NCBI GenBank assembly: GCA_035494855.1
Contig: DATJGR010000319.1
Location: forward strand, 1-21,270
DNA length: 21,270 nt
Direction: 5' to 3'
From: DATJGR01 sp035494855
GTDB taxonomy: Bacteria > Pseudomonadota > Gammaproteobacteria > Pseudomonadales > Azotimanducaceae
Shown here: piece by piece, positions 6,593 through 15,417 of the stretch
How the letters are laid out: each line of letters begins with the position of its first letter
How positions within the stretch are numbered: position 1 is the first letter of the stretch
Notes under the pieces: model-generated
The model's database searches: none
What the model saw: only the letters and a program-made list of their open reading frames with translations
What the model was told of the DNA's origin: nothing
Made by a program: the position numbers and the translations under genes

Positions 6593-9280
6593 GTGCTGAT
6601 CCGTTTCGGCATGCACCTCGACGGTCTGCAGCCGTTGCAGTCCGGCACCGGCATCGGCGAAGCGGTGCGCGGACCGCTCGGACTGCTCGATCTGCTCGAG
6701 GTGCAGCTCGGCCTGCCGCCGGTGATTGCGACGTCGGCCGACACGTTGATGGCGTATCAGGCGTGCCTCGCTGAAGCGGATGCGCCATCGCGTTTCTTTC
6801 ACGCATCGTTCGCCCTCGATCCGATCAACGTCGGCCGCACGCTCCTCGACTGGCGCGCGACGTTGTATGAATTCGGCTGGGCGGGTCGCTTCCCTGGCGA
6901 CGCCCCGATGCGCCTGCGCGATCTCTCGGACGTAGAAGCGCTCGCCGCGATACGCGTGCCGTTGTGTCGCGGGCAGCGTGTTCGGCGCGTGGTCACGGCG
7001 CTCGACGAACTCACCACGCAGATCGAACGCGTCGAGCTGCTCGACGACATCGACGAGTTGCCGCCGGTCTGGCGGATGCTGATGCGGAAGTTGCGGGTTG
7101 CCGTCGATCCGGCGCTCGATCCGGCGCCGCGCGCACGCGAAGGCTCGGATCTGCGCACCTTGCAGGACACGCTGTCGCAACTCGCCGCCGCACAAGACGG
7201 ACGGTTGGTCGCCCGGCGCGCGCTGCGCGGCGATGGTACGTTCGTGGTGCTTCGCGGTGCATCGCGCGACATCACCGCGCAGGCGGTTGCCGAAGCAATC
7301 ATCGGCGGAATGGCGCACGACGAAGCGCTCGTCATCGCGGAACACGACGGCATCATTCTCGACAACGCGTTCGAACGGGTCGGTCTTCCGCGCGCCGGGT
7401 TCCAGCACTATTCGCGTTTTCGCGCCGTCACACAGGTGCTGAAGCTGGCGCTGGCGCTGCTGTGGCGTCCGGTCAGTCCGCATCTTCTGTTGCAGTTTCT
7501 GATCCATCCGATCGGACCGTTGTCGCGGCACGTGCGCGACGAACTCGCGACCGCCGTTGCCGAGCAACCGGGTCTCGGCGGAGGCAAATGGCGCGACGCG
7601 CTGACGCGTATCGAATCGCGCATGCGCGAGAAGTTCGGCGCCGAAGAACGCGAGATCGCAAGGACGCAGGCCGAAATATCGGAATGGCTCGGCGACGAAC
7701 GCTTCGACCCGGCGATAGGCGCACCGATTGCCGCGCTGGCACGGCGCGCGCAACTCTGTTCGACGTATCTGGTGCGTCAGCTGAATGCGCTCGACGACAC
7801 CACCGAGCGAATCCTGTTCGCCGGCGCGCTCGGCCAGTCTGAGGCGTTGTTGCGTGCATTGCGGGTGCTCGACGCGCAGGGGCAGCTGCTGGTCAAACGG
7901 GTGGACGTGGACCGTCTCATCGACGAAGTCGCGAGCGTGGCACCGGATCCCAACACGTTCGCGCAGGCGCGACACGTTCGCGCTGCAACGGATCCAGCCG
8001 CGGTGCTGCAGGCGTGCGGGCAGATCTACTGGTGGGATCTGGCGCCGCCCGCGCGCGACATCGGTTATCCCTGGTCGCGAAAGGAAGTCACGTGGCTGCG
8101 CGAGCACGGTGTTGCGTTGTTCGACATCGACGACGTGTTGCGCAACCGGACGCGGCGTTGGTTGCGGCCGATCCTCAACGCGCGCGATCGATTGACGCTG
8201 GCGGTGCACGATTCGGAGAAGGGCTACCACCCGCTGTGGACGCAGATCAGCAATCTGTTCGACGGCGTGCTCGAAGTGCGCATCGACGACGCGCTGCTGA
8301 ACGGGGTGTCGCCCGGCGCGATCGGCGTGGCAACGCGGCCGCTGCCGGTGCGCGCGTTGACGCGTGCGAAACGCTGGTGGCAGCTCCCGGACGACGTCGA
8401 AATCCCGCGCCGCCCCATCGAATCGTATTCGAGCCTGTCGAAACTGTTCGATTGGCCGCACGGTTACGTGCTGCGGTATGCGGCGAATCTGCGCCCGGGA
8501 CGCGCACAGGACGTTGCTGACGGCAATCGTCTGTACGGCAATCTCGCGCATCGACTGTTCGAGCGTTACTTCAACGAGAATGTGCTGTGGGCGCTGCTCG
8601 ACGCCGAAGGTCGCCGCGCGTGGTTCGCGAGCGAACTGCCGACCCTGATCGAAACGGAGGCGGCGCTTCTGCTCGAACCCGGCCGCGGTGTGGAGAAGCA
8701 GCGCGTAAGCACCACGCTCGAACGCGCGCTCGTTTCGCTGATCGACCATCTGCGTTCTGCCGACGTCGTGTCGGTGCAGCCCGAACTGCATGCCGAAGCG
8801 CCGTTCAAGTCGATCAGGATCGGCGGCGACATCGACCTGTTGCTGACGGATCGACGCGGCCGCGAGAGCGTGCTCGACATCAAATGGGGTGCCGAGAAGT
8901 TCCGCGGCGATCAGTTGCGCGCGAACCGGCACGTGCAGCTCGCCGCGTACGCCTACCTGCGCCGGACGAAGCGATTTCCGTATCAGGCCTTCTTCATCAT
9001 CGAGTCGGGTCACATTCTGGCGCAGGACGCGAGCGTTTTCCCCGACGCGACGGTGTACGCGCCGGACAGCGGCGAGTCGGTCGAGGATCTGTGGAAGCGC
9101 GTCGGCGCGAGCTACGACTGGCGCTGGAAGCAACTCGCGCGCGGCCGCGTCGAGGCGAACGTCGCCTTTACGCAACCGACCGATGAATCCAATCCGCCGG
9201 CAGCGGCGCTGGATGCGTCCGACGACCCAGACCGCTTCGACGACTTCGTCAATCTGACCGGATGGGCCGAATATCAATGA
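6593..9280 (+). CDS. AddB-like PD-(D/E)XK nuclease
   Basis: An 895-residue protein whose C-terminal third is a RecB-type nuclease: H653 (GNLAHRLF), D748 (GGDIDLLL), D762-x-K764 (VLDIKWG) and Q782/Y786 (QLAAYAY) are in the right order and spacing. No Walker A motif is present, so the N-terminal 600 residues probably form a degenerate helicase-like scaffold, as in AddB. The segment SYSSLSKLFDWPHGY matches the entry to the AddB nuclease domain, but W621 replaces the first Fe-S cysteine, and no cysteine occurs from residue 604 to the end. GTG 6593 is the only start that keeps the N-terminus FGMHLDG and GPLGLLDLLE, and a stop lies at 6542; ATG 6611 is an alternative. The AddA-like partner gene is at 10628, so the two likely form a double-strand-end resection complex. 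Confidence 0.85.
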   Translation: MLIRFGMHLDGLQPLQSGTGIGEAVRGPLGLLDLLEVQLGLPPVIATSADTLMAYQACLAEADAPSRFFHASFALDPINVGRTLLDWRATLYEFGWAGRFPGDAPMRLRDLSDVEALAAIRVPLCRGQRVRRVVTALDELTTQIERVELLDDIDELPPVWRMLMRKLRVAVDPALDPAPRAREGSDLRTLQDTLSQLAAAQDGRLVARRALRGDGTFVVLRGASRDITAQAVAEAIIGGMAHDEALVIAEHDGIILDNAFERVGLPRAGFQHYSRFRAVTQVLKLALALLWRPVSPHLLLQFLIHPIGPLSRHVRDELATAVAEQPGLGGGKWRDALTRIESRMREKFGAEEREIARTQAEISEWLGDERFDPAIGAPIAALARRAQLCSTYLVRQLNALDDTTERILFAGALGQSEALLRALRVLDAQGQLLVKRVDVDRLIDEVASVAPDPNTFAQARHVRAATDPAAVLQACGQIYWWDLAPPARDIGYPWSRKEVTWLREHGVALFDIDDVLRNRTRRWLRPILNARDRLTLAVHDSEKGYHPLWTQISNLFDGVLEVRIDDALLNGVSPGAIGVATRPLPVRALTRAKRWWQLPDDVEIPRRPIESYSSLSKLFDWPHGYVLRYAANLRPGRAQDVADGNRLYGNLAHRLFERYFNENVLWALLDAEGRRAWFASELPTLIETEAALLLEPGRGVEKQRVSTTLERALVSLIDHLRSADVVSVQPELHAEAPFKSIRIGGDIDLLLTDRRGRESVLDIKWGAEKFRGDQLRANRHVQLAAYAYLRRTKRFPYQAFFIIESGHILAQDASVFPDATVYAPDSGESVEDLWKRVGASYDWRWKQLARGRVEANVAFTQPTDESNPPAAALDASDDPDRFDDFVNLTGWAEYQ

Positions 9281-9287
9281 GCAGACG

Positions 9288-10631
9288 ATGAACAGCGACA
9301 CTTCGCTCGACTCGATAGTCGCTCCTGCGATCAAACCGCCGCGTTGGTATCGATTCGCGTGGTTCCTCGGCCGTCCGCCACCGTTGACCGAGCGGCAATG
9401 GCTGATGCTCGGTCTCGTGTCTGCGGTGGGTTTCTTCGAAAGCTACGATCTGTACCTGATGGCGCTGAACCTGAAGCAGATCCAGCAGGAACTCGGAATC
9501 GGCGAAGCGTCGCTCGGGTTGATGCTGTCGTTCGTTCGCAGCGGCGCATTCTTCGCGCTGCTGATCGTGCCGTTCGCAGACCGCTTCGGTCGTCGTCGCG
9601 TGCTGATTGCGACGATCGTCGCGTACACGCTGATGACCGCGCTGACGGCGCTGGCGCCGAACACCGAGACGTTCGTCGCGCTTCAGTTCCTGGCGCGGAT
9701 CTTCGCGGTTGCGGAGGCATTGCTGGCCACCGTCGTGATCGTCGAGGAGTTCGCCCCCGAGAATCGCGGTTGGGGAATTGGCGCGGCGGCCGCGATCCAG
9801 GCATGCGGTGCAGGTTTCGCCGCGGTGATGTTCATGTTCGTGGATGTTCTGCCGTTCGGCTGGCGCGCGTTGTACGCGGTGGGCGTGGTGCCTCTTTGTT
9901 TCGTCGCGTACTGGCGCCGTACGTTGCCCGAAACGGGGCAGTTCACTCGGCTCGCCCACGCCAGTGAAGCGTTGACGAAGCCGTTGCCGCTGTTTTCGAA
10001 CATCTGGCGCGCCGCAACCGAACATCCGCGATCGTTTGCAGTGCTCGCATTGACGTTCTTCTGCGTCAGTATGGCCGGCAGTTCGGCGGGAACGTTCACG
10101 CCGAAATACCTGCAGGAAGTGCATGGCTGGTCGCCGTCGCAGATCGGAATCATGAATCTGATCGGCGGCGGTCTCGCGATCATCGGCAATCCGCTCGGCG
10201 GCTGGTTGAGCGATCGTTTCGGCAGGCGTCCGACCGGCTCGCTGTTCGCATTTGGCTACGGTCTCGCGGTTCTGGCTTTCTATTCGTTCTCCGGGATGCT
10301 GCTGCCGGTGTTGTGGATCGCCTGCATCTTCTTTTCCATGGGCACGGACGTGACGTTGTCCGCATATCGCACCGAGCTGTTTCCGACGTCGATGCGCTCG
10401 TCGGCGAGCGGCGCCACGAACCTGGTTTCGGTCACCGGCGGTATTGTCGGCCTGATGTCGGTATCTGCGCTGTACGGCGTGGTCGGCAGCACGTGGACCG
10501 CCATTCTGATCGTCGCGTCGTTGAGCCTGGTGGTGCCGGCCACGATCTGGTTCCTGTTTCCGGAAACTGCGCGACGCACGCTCGAAGACATCGCCCCCGA
10601 ACGACTCGTGGAACCGGCGCTCGACAAATGA
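9288..10631 (+). CDS. MFS transporter inside the helicase-nuclease operon
   Basis: A 447-residue MFS carrier with a 35-residue cytoplasmic N-terminus and about twelve membrane helices. The MFS motif A occurs twice, DRFGRRR at 98-104 in the first half and DRFGRR at 309-314 in the second. FFESYDLYLM in helix 1, and ELFPTSMRSSASG in the second half, recall the sugar/organic-acid branch (SP or AAHS-like families); the substrate is unknown. It starts seven bases after the nuclease stop, and its own stop overlaps the helicase ATG (ATGA), so translation of all three is coupled. A transporter between two subunits of a DNA-end-processing enzyme is odd; its relation to that function is not evident. Confidence 0.88.
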   Translation: MNSDTSLDSIVAPAIKPPRWYRFAWFLGRPPPLTERQWLMLGLVSAVGFFESYDLYLMALNLKQIQQELGIGEASLGLMLSFVRSGAFFALLIVPFADRFGRRRVLIATIVAYTLMTALTALAPNTETFVALQFLARIFAVAEALLATVVIVEEFAPENRGWGIGAAAAIQACGAGFAAVMFMFVDVLPFGWRALYAVGVVPLCFVAYWRRTLPETGQFTRLAHASEALTKPLPLFSNIWRAATEHPRSFAVLALTFFCVSMAGSSAGTFTPKYLQEVHGWSPSQIGIMNLIGGGLAIIGNPLGGWLSDRFGRRPTGSLFAFGYGLAVLAFYSFSGMLLPVLWIACIFFSMGTDVTLSAYRTELFPTSMRSSASGATNLVSVTGGIVGLMSVSALYGVVGSTWTAILIVASLSLVVPATIWFLFPETARRTLEDIAPERLVEPALDK

Positions 10632-13600
10632 CGCGCAGCGAATTCGCACATGTCACGTTCATCAGCGCGGGCGCCGGCAGCGGCAAGACGTATCGCCTGA
10701 CGGAAGAGCTGGAGTGCGCATTGGTTGCCGGCGTGCGTCCGGCCGGTGTGATCGGCACGACGTTCACGGTGAAAGCGGCGGGCGAACTGAACGACCGCGT
10801 GCGCGAGCGGTTGATCGGCAGCGGCCGCACGCAATTGGCCGAGCGCATGTCGCAGGCGCTCCTCGGCACGGTGCACAGCGTGTGCGAACGGCTGTTGAAG
10901 CGCTTCGCATTCGAACTGGGTCTGTCGCCGGAACTCAACGTGCTGGGCGTGGAAGATCGTCGGCTGTTTCATCAGGCGCTGGACGAAGTCACCGAGCTGG
11001 CCGACGTGCGCGCGATGAACGGTCTAGCGGCGCGGTTGTCTGCCGGCAGATGGCAGGACCAGGTCGGCCGGATCGCCGATCGCGCGCGCGACAACGACAT
11101 CGACGTCACCGCGCTCATCGGCATGGGCAGCGCCAGCGCCGATGCGCTGCTGGCCTACTTTCCGAAGCCGCAGATCGGCAATCATCGCGCCGCCTTCGCA
11201 CGCGCGATCGTCGACGCACGCGCCGACATCGATGCCTCGCTCGACTCCACCAAGACCACACGCGACTACCTCGAGCGGCTGCAGACCGCTCACAACCTGC
11301 TGCAGCATGAGGACTGTCCGTGGTTGCAGTGGATCTCGTTGAGCAAGCGCGGTCCGGCGAAGCGCAACGATGCGTTCGCGGCACCGGTGCGGTCGGCCGC
11401 GGCAAGTTACGAAGTGAGCGCCGAATTCCACGCCGACATCCGGGCCTACATCGAGCGCGTGTACGCAATCGCCGCGCAAACTCTCGATCGCTTTCAGACG
11501 CTGAAGACCGAGCGGGGCCTGATCGATTTCACCGATATGGAACAACTGGCGCTACGCGCGGTGGACAACCCGCAGGTCCGGGAGTGTCTCGAGGATGAGC
11601 TCGAATTGTTGCTGGTGGACGAGTTCCAGGATACGAATCCGATGCAGCTCGCGTTGTTCGTGAAGCTCGCGCATCTGGCGAAACGCGTCATCTTCGTCGG
11701 CGACGTGAAGCAGGCGATCTATGCGTTCCGCGGCTGCGACCCCGAACTGGTGGACGCAACGCTGGCCGATCTGAAACGGCGTGGTGCGCGCACCGACGTG
11801 CTGCGGTCGTCGTGGCGTTCGCGGCCCGAGCTCCTCGGCTATCTGAACCAGCTGTTCGTTCATGCGTTCGCGGCGGACGACATCCAGCCCGACGAGGTGG
11901 CATTGCAGCCGCAACGCGACGAACCGCTCGAAACGCCGGCAGTACTGCAATGGCGCATGCCGGGACAAGGCATGCACTTCGACGCGCTCGCGCGCGGCAT
12001 TGCGAAACTGGTGGCCGATGCTACGCGCGTAATCGACCCGGACACGAAGCAGCCGCGGCCGGTGAGATTCGGCGACGTGGCGGTGCTGGCGCGCACCAAA
12101 CAGCACGTGGAAGACATTGCGCATGCGCTCAAGACCGCGCGCGTGCCGACGAAGATGTCGCTCGCGGGACTGTTCAAGGTGCCGGAGGTGTGCCTCGCGA
12201 GGGCGTGTCTGCGCCGCCTGGCAGATCCCGCCGATACGCTGGCATCGGCGGAGATCGTGGCGTTTGCCGACTGCGACGCGCCCGAATTGTGGCTGGCAGA
12301 TCGTTTGCGCCACGTGGCGGCCAAGGCGCCGTCGAACGAGTGGCTCGACTCGACGCACCCCATCGTAAAACGGTTGGCGCAATTGCGCGGTGCGGCCGCA
12401 TACCAGTCGCCGGTGGAAACGGTGGCGCGCGTGCTGAACGACGTCGGCATCCGCGAAGTGATCGCGGGCTGGGGTCGCGACGCGATCAAGGCGATGCAGC
12501 GGCAACGCAATCTCGATGCGTTCCTGAACCTTGCGGTCGAGTACGAGAAGTACTGTGAAGGGCAGCACGAAGCCGCCACGCTCACCGGCTTCCTGTTCTG
12601 GGTGCAGAATCCGCATTCCCCGGAGCTCGATCTGCAGCCCACCGTCACCACCGGCGACGCGGTGCACGTGTTGACCTACCACGGTGCGAAGGGCCTGGAG
12701 TGGCCGGTGGTGGTCACGGCAGATTTCGATTACACCGAACGCAGCGACTTATGGGACGTTCGCGTGAATCTCACGGCGCCGTTCGACGTCGATGCGCCGC
12801 TCGCGCATCGCGAGATCCGTTTCTGGCCGCGGTTGTTCGGCGACCACACGCGTGACGTTCCGATTCTCGACGCGATCTTGGCGTCGGAGGAGGCGCACGC
12901 CAGCGAACGCAGCAGCGAATCGGAGCAACGCAGGCTCGCGTACGTAGGAATGACACGTGCGCGCGATATCCTGATCATCGCGCTGCCGGCGAAGCCGGTG
13001 AAGCCGGAGGCGTGGTTGAATGCGTTCGCCACACCGCAATTGCTGCCGAGCGGCGACGCGTTCCAGCTGGCGAACGGCGACGTGATCGGTACCGGCTTTG
13101 CGGAGCTCGCCAACGACACGGCGCTGTCGCCGCAGCTGCCTTACGCACCGATATGGTTCCCGCAACGGGTGCGTGCACTCGACATCCTGCCGGCCACGCT
13201 GAGTCCGTCGCGTGCGATCGGGGCATCGAACGCCGCGATCGGCGAAGTGGTGGAACTGGGCGCGCGCGTCGCCGTTCGCAGCGACGACATGACGCTGATC
13301 GGCCGCGCGCTGCACGCCGTCATTGCCATGGAGCTGGTGAATCCCGGTCGCGCCGACGCCGAGGCGCGTGCGAGGCAGATTCTGCAGGGTTACGGCGCCG
13401 AGTATTTCATCGACCCGGACGCTGCGGTCGCCTGTGCGCGGCGTTTTCGGGTGTTCGTCGTGGAGCGCTTCAAGCCGATTCGAATTCTGGCGGAATGGCC
13501 CACCGCGGAAGCGCTGGCCAACGGCCAGACGATGCGCGGCTGGATCGACGTGTTGGTGGAGACCGCCGACGGATGGGTGGTGATCGACCACAAGTCGTCG

Positions 13601-13798
13601 CCGCGTCCGAAGAGTGAATGGCGCACGGAAGCGCTTGAACATTCGGGACAGCTCGCGTGCTACCGCTCGATGATCGCGGCGACCGGAGCGCGCCTCGCCG
13701 AATCCGCCTGGATCCACTTTCCGGTGAGCGGCGGGATGGTTCGAGTCGATTCGCACCCGCCGGTGCCTGGCACCGGTGTCTCATTGCAGACACGATGA
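10628..13798 (+). CDS. AddA-like UvrD/Rep helicase with C-terminal nuclease domain
   Basis: A 1056-residue superfamily 1A helicase-nuclease. Motifs in order: Walker A GAGSGKT (15-21); IDFTDME in the usual pre-motif II position; Walker B DEFQD (331-335); motif III GDVKQAIYAFRG (from 358); SWRSRPE (motif IV region); motif V TYHGAKGLEW (683-692); motif VI YVGMTRAR (772-779). The C-terminal RecB-like nuclease has D974 (GWIDVLVE), D987/K989 (VIDHKS), and Q1008/Y1012 (QLACY), so it should be catalytically competent. ATP-driven unwinding of double-strand ends coupled to cutting is the known role of AddA/RecB relatives in recombination and phage defence. The ATG at 10628 overlaps the MFS stop; upstream codons in this frame lie inside the MFS gene and are not used. 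Confidence 0.92.
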   Translation: MTRSEFAHVTFISAGAGSGKTYRLTEELECALVAGVRPAGVIGTTFTVKAAGELNDRVRERLIGSGRTQLAERMSQALLGTVHSVCERLLKRFAFELGLSPELNVLGVEDRRLFHQALDEVTELADVRAMNGLAARLSAGRWQDQVGRIADRARDNDIDVTALIGMGSASADALLAYFPKPQIGNHRAAFARAIVDARADIDASLDSTKTTRDYLERLQTAHNLLQHEDCPWLQWISLSKRGPAKRNDAFAAPVRSAAASYEVSAEFHADIRAYIERVYAIAAQTLDRFQTLKTERGLIDFTDMEQLALRAVDNPQVRECLEDELELLLVDEFQDTNPMQLALFVKLAHLAKRVIFVGDVKQAIYAFRGCDPELVDATLADLKRRGARTDVLRSSWRSRPELLGYLNQLFVHAFAADDIQPDEVALQPQRDEPLETPAVLQWRMPGQGMHFDALARGIAKLVADATRVIDPDTKQPRPVRFGDVAVLARTKQHVEDIAHALKTARVPTKMSLAGLFKVPEVCLARACLRRLADPADTLASAEIVAFADCDAPELWLADRLRHVAAKAPSNEWLDSTHPIVKRLAQLRGAAAYQSPVETVARVLNDVGIREVIAGWGRDAIKAMQRQRNLDAFLNLAVEYEKYCEGQHEAATLTGFLFWVQNPHSPELDLQPTVTTGDAVHVLTYHGAKGLEWPVVVTADFDYTERSDLWDVRVNLTAPFDVDAPLAHREIRFWPRLFGDHTRDVPILDAILASEEAHASERSSESEQRRLAYVGMTRARDILIIALPAKPVKPEAWLNAFATPQLLPSGDAFQLANGDVIGTGFAELANDTALSPQLPYAPIWFPQRVRALDILPATLSPSRAIGASNAAIGEVVELGARVAVRSDDMTLIGRALHAVIAMELVNPGRADAEARARQILQGYGAEYFIDPDAAVACARRFRVFVVERFKPIRILAEWPTAEALANGQTMRGWIDVLVETADGWVVIDHKSSPRPKSEWRTEALEHSGQLACYRSMIAATGARLAESAWIHFPVSGGMVRVDSHPPVPGTGVSLQTR

Positions 13799-14796
13799 GC
13801 GAAACGCTGAGCCAGCCGACGCCTCACTGCCCCAACTGCGGCGCGCCGCGGGCAGAGCGATTCTGCGCGGCGTGCGGCCAGAACAGCCGCAGCTATCTGC
13901 GCGCCACGCGCGAAATCGTCGGCGACGTGTTGAGCGAGGTGTTCGACCTCGACTCGCGGTTGGGCCGAACGCTGCGGTTCCTGGTGCTGCGCCCCGGCTA
14001 TCTGTCTCGCGAGTTCGCGAGCGAGCGGCGCGCCAGTTACGTGTCGCCGGTGCGCCTGTACATCGTCGTCAGTCTCGTCTTCTTCGGCGTGTTGTCGCTG
14101 ATGACGCGTTTCGAGTCGAACGACGTGGCGCCGGCGGTGCCGCCGGACGCCCAACACGACATCGCCGTGGATCCTGAAATCAGTCACATCTACCGGCAGC
14201 TGAGCGATGCGCAGCGTACGCGGCTGCGGATGATTCTCGAAAAGCAGGGGGCGGCTACCGAAGCGGTGCGGCGCCAACTCGCGGAGCTCGACGAAGCCGA
14301 TCGTGCTGCACCGCCCACGTCGGTGTCCGCGCTCGAAAGCGCGCTGTCCGATCGTGTGCTCGATCTCGCGGAGAATCCGCGCGGCGCCTACGAAACCGTG
14401 ATCTCAGATCTGCCGGCCGCGATGTTCCTCACGCTGCCGCTCTATGCGGCGTGGCTGAAGCTGATGTACCGGCGGCGTTTCTATTCGGAACATCTGGTGT
14501 TCGCGCTGCACCTCCACGCATTCCTGTTCTTCATCGGCACGTTCATCCTGATTCTGCCGGATGCAGCCTCGGCCTCCGCGTCCGCGACAGTGAGAACGCT
14601 GACCGGTGTGGGGTCGTTCGCGAGCGATACGCTGAAGTGCGTCGGACTCGTGTATTACCTGTTCGCGCTGAAGACCTTCTATCTCGAGAGCTGGCGCCGC
14701 ACCGCGGCGAAGTTCGTCGTGATCAACGTGGCGCATGCGGCGTTGATCGCACTCGGCATCCTGGTGGTCACCGCGGTCGCGCTCGTCCTGTACTGA
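13795..14796 (+). CDS. DUF3667 zinc-ribbon membrane protein
   Basis: A 333-residue protein starting with a zinc ribbon, C12-x2-C15 and C24-x2-C27 (CPNCG, CAACGQ), then a conserved region (REIVGDVLSEVFDLDSRL, and LRPGYLSREF) typical of DUF3667 (PF12412). A membrane segment lies at about 86-103, followed by a polar, acidic region of about 100 residues and three or four more hydrophobic segments in the C-terminal 130 residues. The zinc ribbon is expected on the cytoplasmic side. Function is unknown in the family. The ATG overlaps the helicase stop in an ATGA, so it is made together with the helicase; whether it works with it is open. Confidence 0.85.
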   Translation: MSETLSQPTPHCPNCGAPRAERFCAACGQNSRSYLRATREIVGDVLSEVFDLDSRLGRTLRFLVLRPGYLSREFASERRASYVSPVRLYIVVSLVFFGVLSLMTRFESNDVAPAVPPDAQHDIAVDPEISHIYRQLSDAQRTRLRMILEKQGAATEAVRRQLAELDEADRAAPPTSVSALESALSDRVLDLAENPRGAYETVISDLPAAMFLTLPLYAAWLKLMYRRRFYSEHLVFALHLHAFLFFIGTFILILPDAASASASATVRTLTGVGSFASDTLKCVGLVYYLFALKTFYLESWRRTAAKFVVINVAHAALIALGILVVTAVALVLY

Positions 14797-14818
14797 TTTC
14801 CGCCATCGACCTTGCGGG

Positions 14819-14836
14819 GCAGCGCACGGGCGCTGC
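14819..14836 (+). terminator. Terminator-like hairpin after the helicase operon
   Basis: GCAGCGC (14819-14825), loop ACGG, GCGCTGC (14830-14836): a perfect 7-bp GC-rich stem, 22 bases after the DUF3667 stop. The following AGTCTTGT is only moderately T-rich, so termination may be weak. Confidence 0.42.
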
Positions 14837-14892
14837 AGTCTTGTAGAGTTGCCATTCCGCACCCATGTATCGCAACCGGAAAAGAGACATCC

Positions 14893-15396
14893 ATGACGAT
14901 TACAGCGCACCAGATATCCGTCGTTCCGTTCAAAGCCGGCCTGAAGAGCCTCGACGCGATTCTCGACAAGGCGAAAGCGTGGGCCGAAACGAAGAAGATC
15001 GATCCGAACGCACTGCTGCTGGCGCGGCTGGCGCCTGACATGTTCCACCTGACGCGTCAGGTGCAGGCCGTTACCGACCAGTCGCGCAACTGCGCGCGGC
15101 TCGCCGGGCTCGAGCCGCCGAAGTACGAAAACAGCGAGACCACGTTCGACGAGCTGAAAGCGCGGATCGCGAAGTCGATTGCGTTCCTCGACACGATCAC
15201 GCCGGAGAAGACCGCCGGCGCCGAAGACCGGACGATCGACGTGCCGCTCGGTGCGCAGACGGTGCAGATGAAAGGCATCGACTACCTGCAGCGGCTCGTG
15301 GTGCCGAACTACTTCTTCCACCTCACCGCTGCGTACACGATCCTGCGCCACAATGGGCTCGAGATCGGCAAACGCGATTTTCTCGGCATGCGCTGA
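14893..15396 (+). CDS. DUF1993 family protein
   Basis: A 167-residue soluble, helical protein that fits DUF1993 (PF09351) in length and pattern. It has an N-terminal helix with SVVPFKAGLKSLDAILDKA, a central ARLAPDMFHLTRQVQAVTD, a motif FDELKARIAKSIAFLD, and a C-terminal VPNYFFHLTAAYTILRHNG. The layout and conserved His residues resemble DinB-like four-helix bundles, which often bind metal; the exact ligands are not certain. There is no signal peptide. The ATG at 14893 is preceded by a GGAAAAGAGA purine stretch. It lies 21 bases before the dehydrogenase start, so the two likely form one operon. Function unknown. Confidence 0.8.
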   Translation: MTITAHQISVVPFKAGLKSLDAILDKAKAWAETKKIDPNALLLARLAPDMFHLTRQVQAVTDQSRNCARLAGLEPPKYENSETTFDELKARIAKSIAFLDTITPEKTAGAEDRTIDVPLGAQTVQMKGIDYLQRLVVPNYFFHLTAAYTILRHNGLEIGKRDFLGMR

Positions 15397-15407
15397 AGGC
15401 AACGGAT

Positions 15408-15412
15408 GGAGG
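15408..15412 (+). promoter_or_regulatory. Ribosome-binding site choosing the dehydrogenase start
   Basis: GGAGG lies five bases before ATG 15418 and overlaps the alternative ATG at 15406, which has no such site. This favours the shorter start. Confidence 0.65.
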
Positions 15413-15417
15413 TTGAT

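Noticed and set aside
6560..9334. A 924-codon open frame on the minus strand opposite the nuclease gene
   Set aside because: It is rich in Arg, Gln and His with no recognisable domain, mirrors the plus-strand gene that has full nuclease motifs, and is a common artefact of high-GC DNA.
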